DNA of 6,663 nt. It comes from Actinomycetota bacterium. Lineage in GTDB: Bacteria > Actinomycetota > Actinomycetes > Streptosporangiales > Streptosporangiaceae. The notes below the pieces were generated by a model. The model was given only the letters and a program-made list of their open reading frames with translations. It searched no databases and was not told the DNA's origin. The position numbers and the translations under genes are program-made. Location: the NCBI GenBank assembly GCA_003541285.1, contig DPMS01000592.1, forward strand, positions 1 to 6,663, in the 5' to 3' direction. Positions 1 through 6,364 of this stretch are shown here, piece by piece; position 1 is the first letter of the stretch, and each line of letters begins with the position of its first letter.

Positions 1-341
1 TCAAGATGATGCAGGATCGGGCAGGCCGAAGGCGAGCAGGAATGTCGCGTGCAGGCGAAGGTTGCAGAGTCCAGGGCCAGGTTGCAAGTGATCTTGCAAG
101 GTCCGGGTGTCCTGTTGTCCTCTGCCAACGAACCTGAGCTATTGCCAGCATGCCGGAGCTGCGGGTTTCTGCCATCTGAGTTGAGCCATCGAGGGTGTTC
201 CTCTGGGCCCCGACATCATCCGGCTCTCTGCACACAGCTTCCGGCCGTACGACACCAGCCACGGTGCGGCATCGTGAGGCACCGGGCCAGCGGCCACCCG
301 GCGGCAGCTATCAGGGGGACGGGGAAGACCAGTCAGGAGGA
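1..341. other. Gene-free left margin
   Basis: No reading frame here looks like a real protein. The plus-strand frame opening at 49 and the minus-strand frame ending at 1-3 have no recognisable motif and overlap a repeat. Visible structure includes a 7-bp perfect inverted repeat with a 4-base loop at 82-99 (arms TTGCAAG and CTTGCAA) and the dispersed repeat copy A further right. The last part lies just downstream of the MFS exporter stop codon, so a terminator for that gene is expected, but I see no convincing hairpin with a T-run there. A degraded gene or IS remnant left of position 120 cannot be excluded. Confidence 0.6.
105..187 (+). repeat. Dispersed intergenic repeat, copy A
   Basis: This copy closely matches the right end of the window. 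Bases 128-149 match 6592-6613 with a single mismatch, including the exact 16-mer CTGAGCTATTGCCAGC. A second block at 159-176 matches 6627-6643 with one extra T in the T-run (CTGCGGGTT(T)CTGCCATC), and TTGAGCC at 181-187 matches 6652-6658. TGCCA pentamers start at 123, 143 and 170; the 20-base step between the first two recurs in copy C. Both A and B are read on the plus strand, so they are direct repeats about 6.46 kb apart. Function is unknown; I recognise no named element. Confidence 0.75.
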
Positions 342-1592
342 TTAACTCAGCCTGAGTGGCCGCTGTGGTCGCAAGATGGTGGTGGCGAGCGCGCCGGCAG
401 CTGCGGCCAGGGGGATGGCGGCGGTGGGTGGGAGGTACTGGCCGACGATGCCCCACAGCGCGAATCCTGCGCCTTGGGTGAACATGATCCCGGCACCGGC
501 GAGGGCGAGAGCGCGGTTGCGCAGGCTCGCTGGTGCGGTGTCGATGAGCAGGCCGTCGATCCCGGCGGTCCAGGCGTTGCCGAGCCCGGCGATTACCAGC
601 AGCCCGACGGCCAGGGCGAGGCCGGGGCTGGTGGCGAAGGCGGCCAGCGGGGCGGCCGGCAGCAGGGCGGCCGGGATGATGATGCGCCGCTGCAGCCGGG
701 AGGGCAGCAGCCGGGCGGCGAGGACGTCGGCGGCCACGGTCCCGAGCGGGATTCCCATCAGCAGGAAGCCTGCGGCCCGGGCGGGCTGGCCGATGTGGGT
801 GGCATAGGGGGCCGCAAGGGCCTCGGGGGCGACTATGCACGCGGGCACGAGCCAGCTGAACAGCAAGATCCGCCTGGTCGGCCGGTGGGCGAACACCTTC
901 CAGATCCCGGTCAGGGAGTCGCGGGCCATCGATCCGCGGCGGGTGGCAGACGCAGGCCGGGCGGTGATGCCGAAGCGCAGCACCAGGCCGGAGGCGGCGA
1001 ACGACAATGCGTCGGCCAGGAGCGCGCCGCGTGGGGACAAGATCGCGAGCAGCAGGCCGCCCGCGCCGTAGCCCACGATCTGGGCCGACTGGGCCACCAT
1101 CCGCATCAGTGCCCGGCCAAGGACATAGCGGGGGCCGGGGGGCAGCACCTCGGGCAGCACGGCGGAACGGGCGCCCTGGTAGACCGGGGAAAGCAGCCCG
1201 GTGGCGGACAACAGCGCGAGCAGCGCGGGCAGCGGCATGCCCGGAATGATCATGCACCCGATCAGCGCCGCGCTGGCCAGGTCGCAGGCAACCAGCACCC
1301 GGCGCGCAGGCAGCCGGTCTGCGGCAGCGCCCAGCAGCGCGCCGCCGATCAGGTAGGGCAAGAACGACAGCGCCATCACCGATGCTGCCAGCGACGGGGA
1401 GCGGGTCTGCTGGTAGACCAGGACGGTCAGCGCGACCGCCGCCACCACGTTCCCAAGCATCGACACGATATTGGCGGCGAAGATCGCCCGGAACTCGGCG
1501 GCGCTGAGCACATCGCGGTACCTGGCCCGGCGACCCTGCGAGCCCCGATGCTGGGCCGCCTCGTCCTGTTCCTGTGCGGTGGAACTGGTCAT
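342..1592 (-). CDS. MFS-family efflux transporter (drug/metabolite exporter type)
   Basis: This encodes a 416-residue polytopic inner-membrane protein that probably exports a small molecule by proton antiport. The substrate cannot be told from sequence. After a polar N-terminus of about 33 residues come roughly twelve hydrophobic segments. The loop after TM2 carries a motif A-like GxxxDRxxxRR (about G88 to R98, with D92-R93 and R97-R98). Residues 135-151 (SPVYQGARSAVLPEVLP) resemble the conserved TM4/5 stretch of MFS_3/EntS-type exporters. A basic cytoplasmic loop at about 207-240 separates the two halves. Length is normal for the family. ATG 1592 was chosen because the protein aligns well from there; the frame stays open further upstream, and GTG at 1601 is an alternative. 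Neither has a clear Shine-Dalgarno sequence. The gene diverges from an ArsR-type regulator across a 76-bp gap holding a perfect palindrome, which argues for local control by that regulator. Confidence 0.9.
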   Translation of the reverse strand: MTSSTAQEQDEAAQHRGSQGRRARYRDVLSAAEFRAIFAANIVSMLGNVVAAVALTVLVYQQTRSPSLAASVMALSFLPYLIGGALLGAAADRLPARRVLVACDLASAALIGCMIIPGMPLPALLALLSATGLLSPVYQGARSAVLPEVLPPGPRYVLGRALMRMVAQSAQIVGYGAGGLLLAILSPRGALLADALSFAASGLVLRFGITARPASATRRGSMARDSLTGIWKVFAHRPTRRILLFSWLVPACIVAPEALAAPYATHIGQPARAAGFLLMGIPLGTVAADVLAARLLPSRLQRRIIIPAALLPAAPLAAFATSPGLALAVGLLVIAGLGNAWTAGIDGLLIDTAPASLRNRALALAGAGIMFTQGAGFALWGIVGQYLPPTAAIPLAAAAGALATTILRPQRPLRLS

Positions 1593-1630
1593 GGCATCCA
1601 CGCTGCGCGGCGCTACGATCGGGAACCAGG

Positions 1631-1650
1631 TATTCGGCACCGGCCGAATA
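1631..1650. promoter_or_regulatory. Perfect palindromic operator between the MFS and ArsR genes
   Basis: The arms TATTCGGC and GCCGAATA are exact reverse complements with a 4-base spacer (ACCG). The site sits in the middle of the divergent gap, 18 bases upstream of the regulator start and 38 bases upstream of the exporter start. Winged-helix ArsR dimers bind such two-fold symmetric sites, so this is the expected operator for the adjacent regulator, controlling its own gene and the exporter. The A+T-rich arms overlap where the promoters must lie, but I cannot assign -35 and -10 boxes with confidence. Confidence 0.75.
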
Positions 1651-1668
1651 AATGCAGGGAATGTCACG

Positions 1669-2661
1669 GTGAGCCTGGTCCTGGTCTTCGGACGCGACGA
1701 TCCGGCGCGGGTCCGGTTCGCGATCTCGCCGCTGTGGGAAACGATGGCGGCACTGCGGGTCGTCCTCGAACCGCAACGCCGCACATACCACCTGCCCTGG
1801 CTCGATGCGGTGCGGACGGACCTAGACCGCCTCGACCTACGGCCACTGCTGGTGCTGTCGCCTCGCAGCGGATGGACCCCAGACTTCCTCAGCCCCGCCC
1901 CGGGCGGGCCCGGAACCGACATCGCCGGCCAGCTCGCCCAAGTCCGCGCGACACCGCCAGACCAGGTGGCCCGGGAACTGAGACATTCACTGACCCAGCG
2001 TTCCGGGGACCCCGCGCCCAAGGCAGCCTGGCGGCTGCTGGATGACCCGCTGACAACCCGAACCATGCTCGCCGACCGGCTGGAGCAATGCTGGCAGCTG
2101 CTGATCGCGCCGCACTGGCCCCGCCTGCGCGACCTGCTCCAGGCCGACACGCTGTACCGGACGCAAGTGCTGGGCGACTACGGGCTAGAACGTGTCCTCA
2201 GCGAACTGCATCCCAAAGCCCGCTGGACCGGCCGCACCCTCATCATCGACGCGCCCACCACCGAGCGGCACCAGCTCCACGGCGCCGGACTGCTGCTCAT
2301 GCCCAGCGTGTTCGCCTGGCCCGGGCTGGCAGCCGTCACCGATCCGCCCGCGCGGCCAACGCTCATCTACCCGGCCCGGGGAATCGCCGAGCTCTGGCAG
2401 CCAGCCCCCACCATTCACTCCGAAGCGCTCGGCCACCTGCTCGGCCGGACCCGGGCCGCCCTGCTGGAATCACTCGCCGAACCAGCCTCCACCCACACCC
2501 TGGCCCGGCGGCACGAACTCGCGCCCAGCACCGTGTCCGAACACCTGGCCGTCCTGCATCACGCACGGCTAATCACCCGCCGACGCCACCGCCACGCCGT
2601 CCTCTACCAGCAGACACCACTCGGAACCGAACTCGCCAACGGCGGCCAGCAAATCCAGTGA
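1669..2661 (+). CDS. ArsR-family winged-helix transcriptional regulator with DUF5937-like N-terminal region
   Basis: This encodes a 330-residue cytoplasmic DNA-binding protein, much longer than classical ArsR/SmtB proteins of about 100 residues. The N-terminal region opens with the pattern FAISPLWETMAALR (about 16-29) typical of the actinobacterial ArsR group carrying DUF5937. The C-terminus (about 254-325) is the winged helix: a helix LGHLLGRTRAALLESLA, an HTH with recognition helix STVSEHLAVL at about 287-296, then a basic wing (RRRHRHAVLYQ). No ArsR metal-binding cysteine motif is visible, so the ligand is probably organic. GTG 1669 was chosen because AGGGA lies at 1656-1660, 8 bases upstream, and because the family's conserved N-terminus begins right after it. 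The frame is open further upstream to ATG 1471, but that would run through the operator and into the divergent exporter gene. It likely represses the exporter and itself. Confidence 0.88.
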   Translation: MSLVLVFGRDDPARVRFAISPLWETMAALRVVLEPQRRTYHLPWLDAVRTDLDRLDLRPLLVLSPRSGWTPDFLSPAPGGPGTDIAGQLAQVRATPPDQVARELRHSLTQRSGDPAPKAAWRLLDDPLTTRTMLADRLEQCWQLLIAPHWPRLRDLLQADTLYRTQVLGDYGLERVLSELHPKARWTGRTLIIDAPTTERHQLHGAGLLLMPSVFAWPGLAAVTDPPARPTLIYPARGIAELWQPAPTIHSEALGHLLGRTRAALLESLAEPASTHTLARRHELAPSTVSEHLAVLHHARLITRRRHRHAVLYQQTPLGTELANGGQQIQ

Positions 2662-2848
2662 AGGACAGGGAACCCCATCACCGGTGGTGCGTCCAGCACG
2701 GCGGCGGCACCGCCCTACTCAGGCAGAAGGGAGCAAAAGACCCCGCGGTACTGCTCACGCGGCGCGATGCGCGGCGACCCGACGGCGAAATGGCTCAAAT
2801 CCACTGGCAGGCGAGCGCCCGCAACTGCACAAGGCCTTGCCACTGATA

Positions 2849-2886
2849 CTGAGCCACCCCACGTCAGCAGCCTGGCCGTGGCTCAG
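2849..2886. terminator. Hairpin, 9-bp stem, possible terminator
   Basis: CTGAGCCAC (2849-2857) and GTGGCTCAG (2878-2886) are perfect reverse complements around a 20-base loop. It lies about 190 bases past the stop of the ArsR regulator and abuts a second, stronger hairpin. No T-run follows, so if it stops transcription it would be a hairpin-only type as proposed for actinomycetes. It could instead belong to the neighbouring repeat element. Confidence 0.4.
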
Positions 2887-2888
2887 AG

Positions 2889-2917
2889 TCGCTGGCACAG
2901 GACACCTGTGCCAGCGA
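2889..2917. terminator. Strong 13-bp hairpin with 3-base loop
   Basis: Arms 2889-2901 and 2905-2917 pair perfectly (TCGCTGGCACAGG with its exact complement) around the loop ACA. This is the strongest small hairpin in the window. The stem is symmetric, so it would work on either strand. No T-tract follows on the plus strand. Candidate roles are a terminator behind the ArsR gene, an RNA-processing or protein-binding site, or the folded end of the adjacent repeat, since its right arm contains the TGCCA pentamer (2909) that is phased 20 bases before the next one. Confidence 0.55.
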
Positions 2918-3021
2918 TGTTGAGGCATTGCCAGCGCGCCTGAGTGTCCTCTGCCAGATAAGTCGGCCCGTTGACATCGAATCGGGCCCGTTCGCGTGTC
3001 GTTGCCAGGAGATCTGGCCCG
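2909..3021 (+). repeat. Dispersed intergenic repeat, copy C
   Basis: TGCCA pentamers start at 2909, 2929 and 2952; the first two have the same 20-base step as in copy A, and TGAG-NN-ATTGCCAGC at 2921-2935 matches A and B. The right part carries CAGATAAGTCGGCCCG (2955-2970), repeated exactly in inverted orientation at 3949-3964. It also carries TTGCCAG-N5-CTGGCCCG (3002-3021), mirrored at 3874-3893. Copy C thus links the A/B-type block to the D-type block. It sits directly before the methyltransferase gene. Confidence 0.7.
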
Positions 3022-3090
3022 GTCTGCCTGCAGTCCCGGCTCCTGCTGATCGCTGGTCCCAATCGGGCGCCACCGTGCCAGGCTGATCAT

Positions 3091-3783
3091 GTGACAGCGG
3101 CAAGGCAGCCTGACCGCGAGATCACCCTCCGCCGGGTTCACCAGGTCCTCGACCGGCTGATCGGGGACGGCACAGTAGTCGCCCACCGGGACGGCACGAC
3201 CCATTGCCTGTTTCCGGTCGCGGTTGGCGCTGCCGAAGGCGCGGCGATCAGGTCCTGGGTGATCCGGGAAAACGCGGCCCGCACGATCGAGATAGGCCTC
3301 GGCTACGGCATCTCGGCGCTGTTCACCTGCGAAGGACTGCTCGCCAACGGCGGCCCGGAATCCCGCCACATCGTCATCGACCCGAACCAGGACACCCGGT
3401 TCGCCAATTGCGGCCTCCAGTTCCTGGAGGAAGCAGGTGTCTCCAGCCTGGTGGAGCACCACGCCGAGGAATCGCAGATCACGCTGCCCCGCTTCCTCAG
3501 CGAAGGCCACCGGTTCGACCTTGCCGTCGTGGACGGCAACCACCGATTCGACGCGGTATTCCTCGACCTGGCCTACCTCGGGCGCCTGCTGCACCCGGGT
3601 GGAATCGTGTTCCTCGACGACTACCACCTGCCGGCCATCGCTCGCGCGGCATCCTTCTTCCTGACCAATCTCGGCTGGGCGCTGGAAGAGGTCTCGACCG
3701 CCGAGGACCGCCACCACTGGGCCGTCTTCCGCACAAGCACCACACCTGACACCCGGCCCTTCGACCACTTCGTCGACTTCTGA
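3091..3783 (+). CDS. Class I SAM-dependent methyltransferase (Methyltransf_24-like)
   Basis: This encodes a 230-residue soluble protein with the Rossmann-type SAM-binding fold. Motif I is EIGLGYG at residues 67-73. The acidic residue ending strand 2, expected to hold the SAM ribose, is D97 in VIDPNQD. Then come DLAVVDGNHRFD (D148 at strand 4), HPGGIVFLDDY (D176-D177 at strand 5) and a C-terminal strand HHWAVFRTS. This order and the VDGNH...LDDY signature fit the Methyltransf_24 group of small-molecule or sugar O-methyltransferases. The acceptor is unknown. GTG 3091 is preferred: a weak AGG lies at 3080-3082, and translation further upstream (ATG 2971) would read through repeat copy C into arginine-rich sequence. 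The gene stands alone, flanked by inverted repeats C and D, with no biosynthetic neighbours to suggest a substrate. Confidence 0.85.
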   Translation: MTAARQPDREITLRRVHQVLDRLIGDGTVVAHRDGTTHCLFPVAVGAAEGAAIRSWVIRENAARTIEIGLGYGISALFTCEGLLANGGPESRHIVIDPNQDTRFANCGLQFLEEAGVSSLVEHHAEESQITLPRFLSEGHRFDLAVVDGNHRFDAVFLDLAYLGRLLHPGGIVFLDDYHLPAIARAASFFLTNLGWALEEVSTAEDRHHWAVFRTSTTPDTRPFDHFVDF

Positions 3784-3805
3784 TCAGGCCACGCCACAGG
3801 ACGGA

Positions 3806-3842
3806 ATCCGGCTACGGCGCCTCACCAGGGGACCGGCCGGAT
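3806..3842. terminator. Inverted repeat after the methyltransferase, possible terminator
   Basis: ATCCGGC (3806-3812) and GCCGGAT (3836-3842) are exact reverse complements around a 23-base loop, 23 bases after the methyltransferase stop. The long loop and lack of a T-run make this a weak terminator candidate. Confidence 0.3.
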
Positions 3843-3873
3843 CAACTGGCACAAGCCCGCCCGAACGCACCAG

Positions 3874-3964
3874 CGGGCCAGCTTGGCTGGCAATCGAACC
3901 GTTGATCGTTTGCCACTCAATCAGGCCCGCCCAGGTCAGCCACCACGGCGGGCCGACTTATCTG
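3874..3964 (-). repeat. Dispersed intergenic repeat, copy D (inverted relative to C)
   Basis: Read on the minus strand, this copy contains CAGATAAGTCGGCCCG (3964-3949) followed by TTGCCAG-N5-CTGGCCCG (3893-3874), the same two blocks in the same order as copy C. The gap between blocks is 55 bases here and 31 in C. The core GCCAGC-TTG-GCTGGC (3877-3891) is itself a 6-bp perfect hairpin. The 9-mer ATTGCCAGC is present inverted at 3886-3894. Together with C it forms an inverted pair around the methyltransferase gene. Confidence 0.7.
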
Positions 3965-4008
3965 TCACGGGACACAGGGGCATTTGGGCGGAGTGCTGTC
4001 ACTCCCCC

Positions 4009-4038
4009 TTGGCACTGCGTCCGCGCCTGGGGCATTGT
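4009..4038 (+). promoter_or_regulatory. Candidate leaderless promoter of the AAA ATPase gene
   Basis: TTGGCA at 4009-4014 resembles a -35 box and CATTGT at 4033-4038 a weak -10 box, with an 18-base spacer. The GTG start of the ATPase is 7 bases past the -10 box, right where transcription would begin, and no Shine-Dalgarno sequence stands at normal spacing. Leaderless mRNAs are frequent in actinomycetes. The -10 match is imperfect (C in place of the first T), so this is a suggestion. Confidence 0.4.
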
Positions 4039-4045
4039 TGGCCGG

Positions 4046-5578
4046 GTGAGCACCCCACCGCCCCCGCCCGTGCCGCCCGTTCCTGACGGTGAAGACCTCA
4101 GGGGGCTGGCGCGTGGCATGCGCCAGCTGGTTGAGCTGGCGGCACGGACGCTGGGTGAGGAGGCGGGCACCTCCGGGCTGGCGCTGCGGGTCACCGGGCA
4201 TCTTGGCTGCGAGCTGACCGAGGTGGTGCTGGTTTCGGAGAGGTTCCCGAGCTGGGAGCAGGTGAATGTCCAGCGTGGCGTCGATGCGTACCTGGCGGCG
4301 CATGCCGCTGGCGCGCAATGGTTCGGCCCGGCTGGGGGCGGTCACCGCCCGCACGAGGACATGCTGTCGCTGCTCAGCGTGCCCGGGCACGTCGGCATGA
4401 TCGTCCGGGCCGGGCCGCCTGGCCTGGCCCGGGTCATGGTCCGTGACAGTGCGGCCGGGGGCGGTGCAGGGGTCGGCGCCGCGAGCTACGGGACCGCCGC
4501 CATCGGTCCGGATGAGAACACGGAGGTGGTGACGCTGGGCCTGGTTGCCGCGGCGGCGCCGGCCGGCGCCCCGGTCGTGATCGGCATCCGCGACGAAAGC
4601 CGGTTCGGCCCGCCGTTTTGCATCCTGGAGGTGCTGGCGGCGGACCGGGAGGCGGCGACCGCGGCGCGCGGCGAGATCGAGCGGCTGATGCGGGCGCATG
4701 ACGTGTTCCGCGGCCAGGTGCTCAGCTTCGCCGAGAGCGAGCATCACGGAAACGAGCTGGTCACGTTCCTGCCCCGGCCTGCGGTGACCGCCACCGATGT
4801 CGTGCTGCCCGGTGGGATGCTCGAGCACATCGAGCGGCACATCATCGGCGTCGCCGACTGGTCCGCCGAACTGCTCGGCGCCGGCCAGCACCTCAAGCGT
4901 GGCCTGCTGCTGCACGGCCCGCCGGGGACGGGCAAGACCCATACCGTCCGGTACCTGACCGGCCGCCTGGCCGGCCTCACCGTCATCTTGCTCACCGGCC
5001 GGTCCATCAGGTTCATCGACCAGGCCGCGGCGCTGGCCCGGCGGTTGCAGCCGTCGATGGTCGTGCTCGAGGACGTCGATCTGGTCGCCACCGACCGGGA
5101 CTACAGCCCCGGCGGGAACCCGCTGCTGTTCTCGCTGCTGGATGCGATGGACGGGGTTGGCGCCGACGCCGACGTCACGTTCGTGCTGACCACCAACCGG
5201 GCCGACATCCTGGAAACCGCGCTGGCGGACCGCCCGGGCCGGGTGGACCTGGCGGTCGAGATCCCCCGCCCGGATGCGCGCTGCCGGGAGCGGCTGCTCC
5301 GCGTATACGCCAGGGGCCTGACCGTGGACGCCGACCTCGGGCCGGTGGTGACGGGCACCGAGGGGGTCACCGCCTCCTTCATCAAGGAGATGATCAGGCG
5401 GACCGTGCTGGCGTCGCTGCGGGCCGGCGAGCACCCGCCCGTCCTGCGCGGCGCGCACTTCGCCGATGTGCTCGCCGAGATGAACTCCGAGCACCAGGCA
5501 CTCACCCGCTCGCTGCTCGGCGCGGGCGCCGAAGGACCCGCCAGGGAACGAGCCCGCCGTCCCGGGCCGGCACCCTGA
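4046..5578 (+). CDS. AAA-family ATPase, BCS1/FtsH-like core, uncharacterised N-terminal domain
   Basis: This encodes a 510-residue protein with one AAA module in its C-terminal half. Walker A is GPPGTGKT at 291-298. Walker B is VVLEDVD at 339-345, with E342-D343 in the LEDVD order seen in BCS1-type ATPases. Sensor 1 is TTN ending at N384, the arginine-finger region is RPGRVD at 396-401, and a helical lid follows (VTASFIKEMIRR). Such proteins form hexameric rings that remodel or unfold proteins. There is no membrane segment and no protease domain, unlike BCS1 or FtsH. The N-terminus is a proline run (residues 4-13), then about 230 residues with no domain I can name, including SERFPSWEQVNVQRGVDAYL (64-83), probably the substrate-recognition part. 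The frame is open upstream to ATG 3902, but that passes through repeat copy D; GTG 4046 fits a leaderless start. Single-gene unit, convergent with the SIMPL gene. Confidence 0.88.
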   Translation: MSTPPPPPVPPVPDGEDLRGLARGMRQLVELAARTLGEEAGTSGLALRVTGHLGCELTEVVLVSERFPSWEQVNVQRGVDAYLAAHAAGAQWFGPAGGGHRPHEDMLSLLSVPGHVGMIVRAGPPGLARVMVRDSAAGGGAGVGAASYGTAAIGPDENTEVVTLGLVAAAAPAGAPVVIGIRDESRFGPPFCILEVLAADREAATAARGEIERLMRAHDVFRGQVLSFAESEHHGNELVTFLPRPAVTATDVVLPGGMLEHIERHIIGVADWSAELLGAGQHLKRGLLLHGPPGTGKTHTVRYLTGRLAGLTVILLTGRSIRFIDQAAALARRLQPSMVVLEDVDLVATDRDYSPGGNPLLFSLLDAMDGVGADADVTFVLTTNRADILETALADRPGRVDLAVEIPRPDARCRERLLRVYARGLTVDADLGPVVTGTEGVTASFIKEMIRRTVLASLRAGEHPPVLRGAHFADVLAEMNSEHQALTRSLLGAGAEGPARERARRPGPAP

Positions 5579-5615
5579 CGCGCGGCGGGGCACGGATTCC
5601 GCGCGCCGCCGCGCG
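5579..5615. terminator. GC-rich hairpin in the convergent gap
   Basis: CGCGCGGCGG (5579-5588) and CCGCCGCGCG (5606-5615) are perfect 10-bp reverse complements with a 17-base loop, beginning on the base after the AAA ATPase stop codon. Position between two convergent genes and stem strength favour a terminator, possibly acting on both strands. There is no T-tract, as often in high-GC actinomycetes. Confidence 0.6.
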
Positions 5616-5650
5616 ACCTCGTCATCGGCGCCAAACAGCCAGGTATGGCC

Positions 5651-6364
5651 TTAAGTGCTGGGGAGGGAGACTTCGGTGGTGCGGAAGCGAGCCTCGATGG
5701 TGGCGATGAGTTCCTGGGGCACGGGATTCAGCGCCGGTGTCCCTGGCCCTTCAGCGCTGGCGCTCATGGCCCGCAACGCCCTGGACCCCGGCTGGTATCC
5801 CGCGGTGTCGCCGCCAAGCAGCCCGGTGTCGGCGATGTGCTCGACGTGCCGCACCGTGGCACCGAGCGCAGCGGCGTAGTCACGGGCCTTGCCGACCGCG
5901 GCGCCGACCGCGGCGGCGCGGACCTGCGGCCACGCCGGGTTGTCCCAGCCAACCTCCCACGTCACGGCCTGCACGTTCAGGCTCGGGTGAGCCGCCAGCA
6001 CGCCGCCAAGATCACCCAGTCTGTCCAGGTCCCGGACGGTAACCCGCAGCGCCACCGTGGCGGTCACCTGCCCGGTCCGCTCCAGGCGCCCGGTTTCCTT
6101 ATCGTGGTAGCGCTCCTCACGTGTCGTTGAGGAATGTGCCGACCAGGTCAGTGGACTGCGGCCTGTGCCTTCATCGAACGGCACTGCGCCCAGGGCAGCC
6201 AGGTCAGCGGTCAGGCGATCCACGCTGGCCGTGACCGACCGCACCGCCTCCGCCTTGGATCCCGCGGTGTGCTCGATCACCCCGTCCAGCACGGCATAGT
6301 CGGGGGCCACCAACTGCCGGGCCTCAGCACAGACCGACAGCAACACGCTGCCCGCATCGTTCAT
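5651..6364 (-). CDS. SIMPL (DUF541) domain-containing protein
   Basis: This encodes a 237-residue protein covered almost entirely by a SIMPL/DUF541 domain. Residues 8-27 (LLSVCAEARQLVAPDYAVLD) match the family's opening strand with its conserved PD. A helix with regularly spaced alanines follows (38-60). Strands at 98-111 and 129-139 flank the central helix. A second helix, AAVGKARDYAAALGATV (155-171), is the family's K/R-A...LG pattern, and the C-terminus has the usual P-Q-E...ARF strand-helix end (216-228). Most family members are secreted or periplasmic, but here the domain starts at once after the initiator and no signal peptide or lipobox is seen, suggesting a cytoplasmic form. ATG 6364 has a good Shine-Dalgarno sequence (GAGG at 6374-6371, 6 bases upstream). 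The biochemical role of the family is poorly defined; the name comes from the mouse protein SIMPL. Its neighbours give no further clue. Confidence 0.85.
   Translation of the reverse strand: MNDAGSVLLSVCAEARQLVAPDYAVLDGVIEHTAGSKAEAVRSVTASVDRLTADLAALGAVPFDEGTGRSPLTWSAHSSTTREERYHDKETGRLERTGQVTATVALRVTVRDLDRLGDLGGVLAAHPSLNVQAVTWEVGWDNPAWPQVRAAAVGAAVGKARDYAAALGATVRHVEHIADTGLLGGDTAGYQPGSRALRAMSASAEGPGTPALNPVPQELIATIEARFRTTEVSLPST

Larger units (their letters stand above)
2662..3090. other. 429-bp gene-free, structured stretch
   Basis: No convincing protein is encoded here. Frames on both strands give arginine/proline-rich sequence without motifs. The first half (2662-2845) holds only weak symmetry, such as the 8-bp palindrome CACCGGTG near 2686. 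The second half is densely structured: two adjacent hairpins, then repeat copy C with its TGCCA-spaced blocks, then the start region of the methyltransferase. The 20-base step also appears in GGCCCGTT, which occurs at 2965 and 2985. Confidence 0.6.

Noticed and set aside
49..345. Plus-strand 98-codon frame in the left margin
   Set aside because: It crosses repeat A, has no family resemblance and no convincing ribosome site.
139..1791. Minus-strand open frame of 550 codons overlapping the MFS gene
   Set aside because: It is Arg/Pro-rich, without membrane segments or motifs; it is another frame of the same transporter DNA.
195..2045. Long plus-strand open frame of 616 codons across the MFS gene
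   Set aside because: The product is low-complexity (Gly/Gln/Arg-rich), typical of an antisense shadow in GC-rich DNA. The minus strand encodes a clear membrane transporter, and the true ArsR frame overlaps its end.
2770..2815. tRNA-like T-loop string (GGCTCAAATCC) near 2795
   Set aside because: No matching acceptor, D or anticodon stems could be laid around it; it is a chance match.
2088..2846. Plus-strand open frame of 252 codons overlapping the ArsR C-terminus
   Set aside because: It is an Arg/Pro/Ala-rich shadow of the ArsR winged-helix region with no recognisable fold.
2909..3021. CRISPR or iteron reading of the repeated TGCCA and GGCCCGTT units
   Set aside because: Units are too short and too unevenly spaced for a CRISPR array, and there is no replication gene nearby to support iterons.
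2755..3768. Minus-strand open frame of 337 codons opposite the methyltransferase
   Set aside because: No motif is visible. The plus strand carries ordered SAM-binding motifs, and this frame would run through the hairpins and repeat C.
3965..5593. Minus-strand open frame of 542 codons opposite the AAA ATPase
   Set aside because: Composition is Gln/Arg/Gly-rich with no motif, while the opposite strand has intact Walker A, Walker B and sensor motifs.
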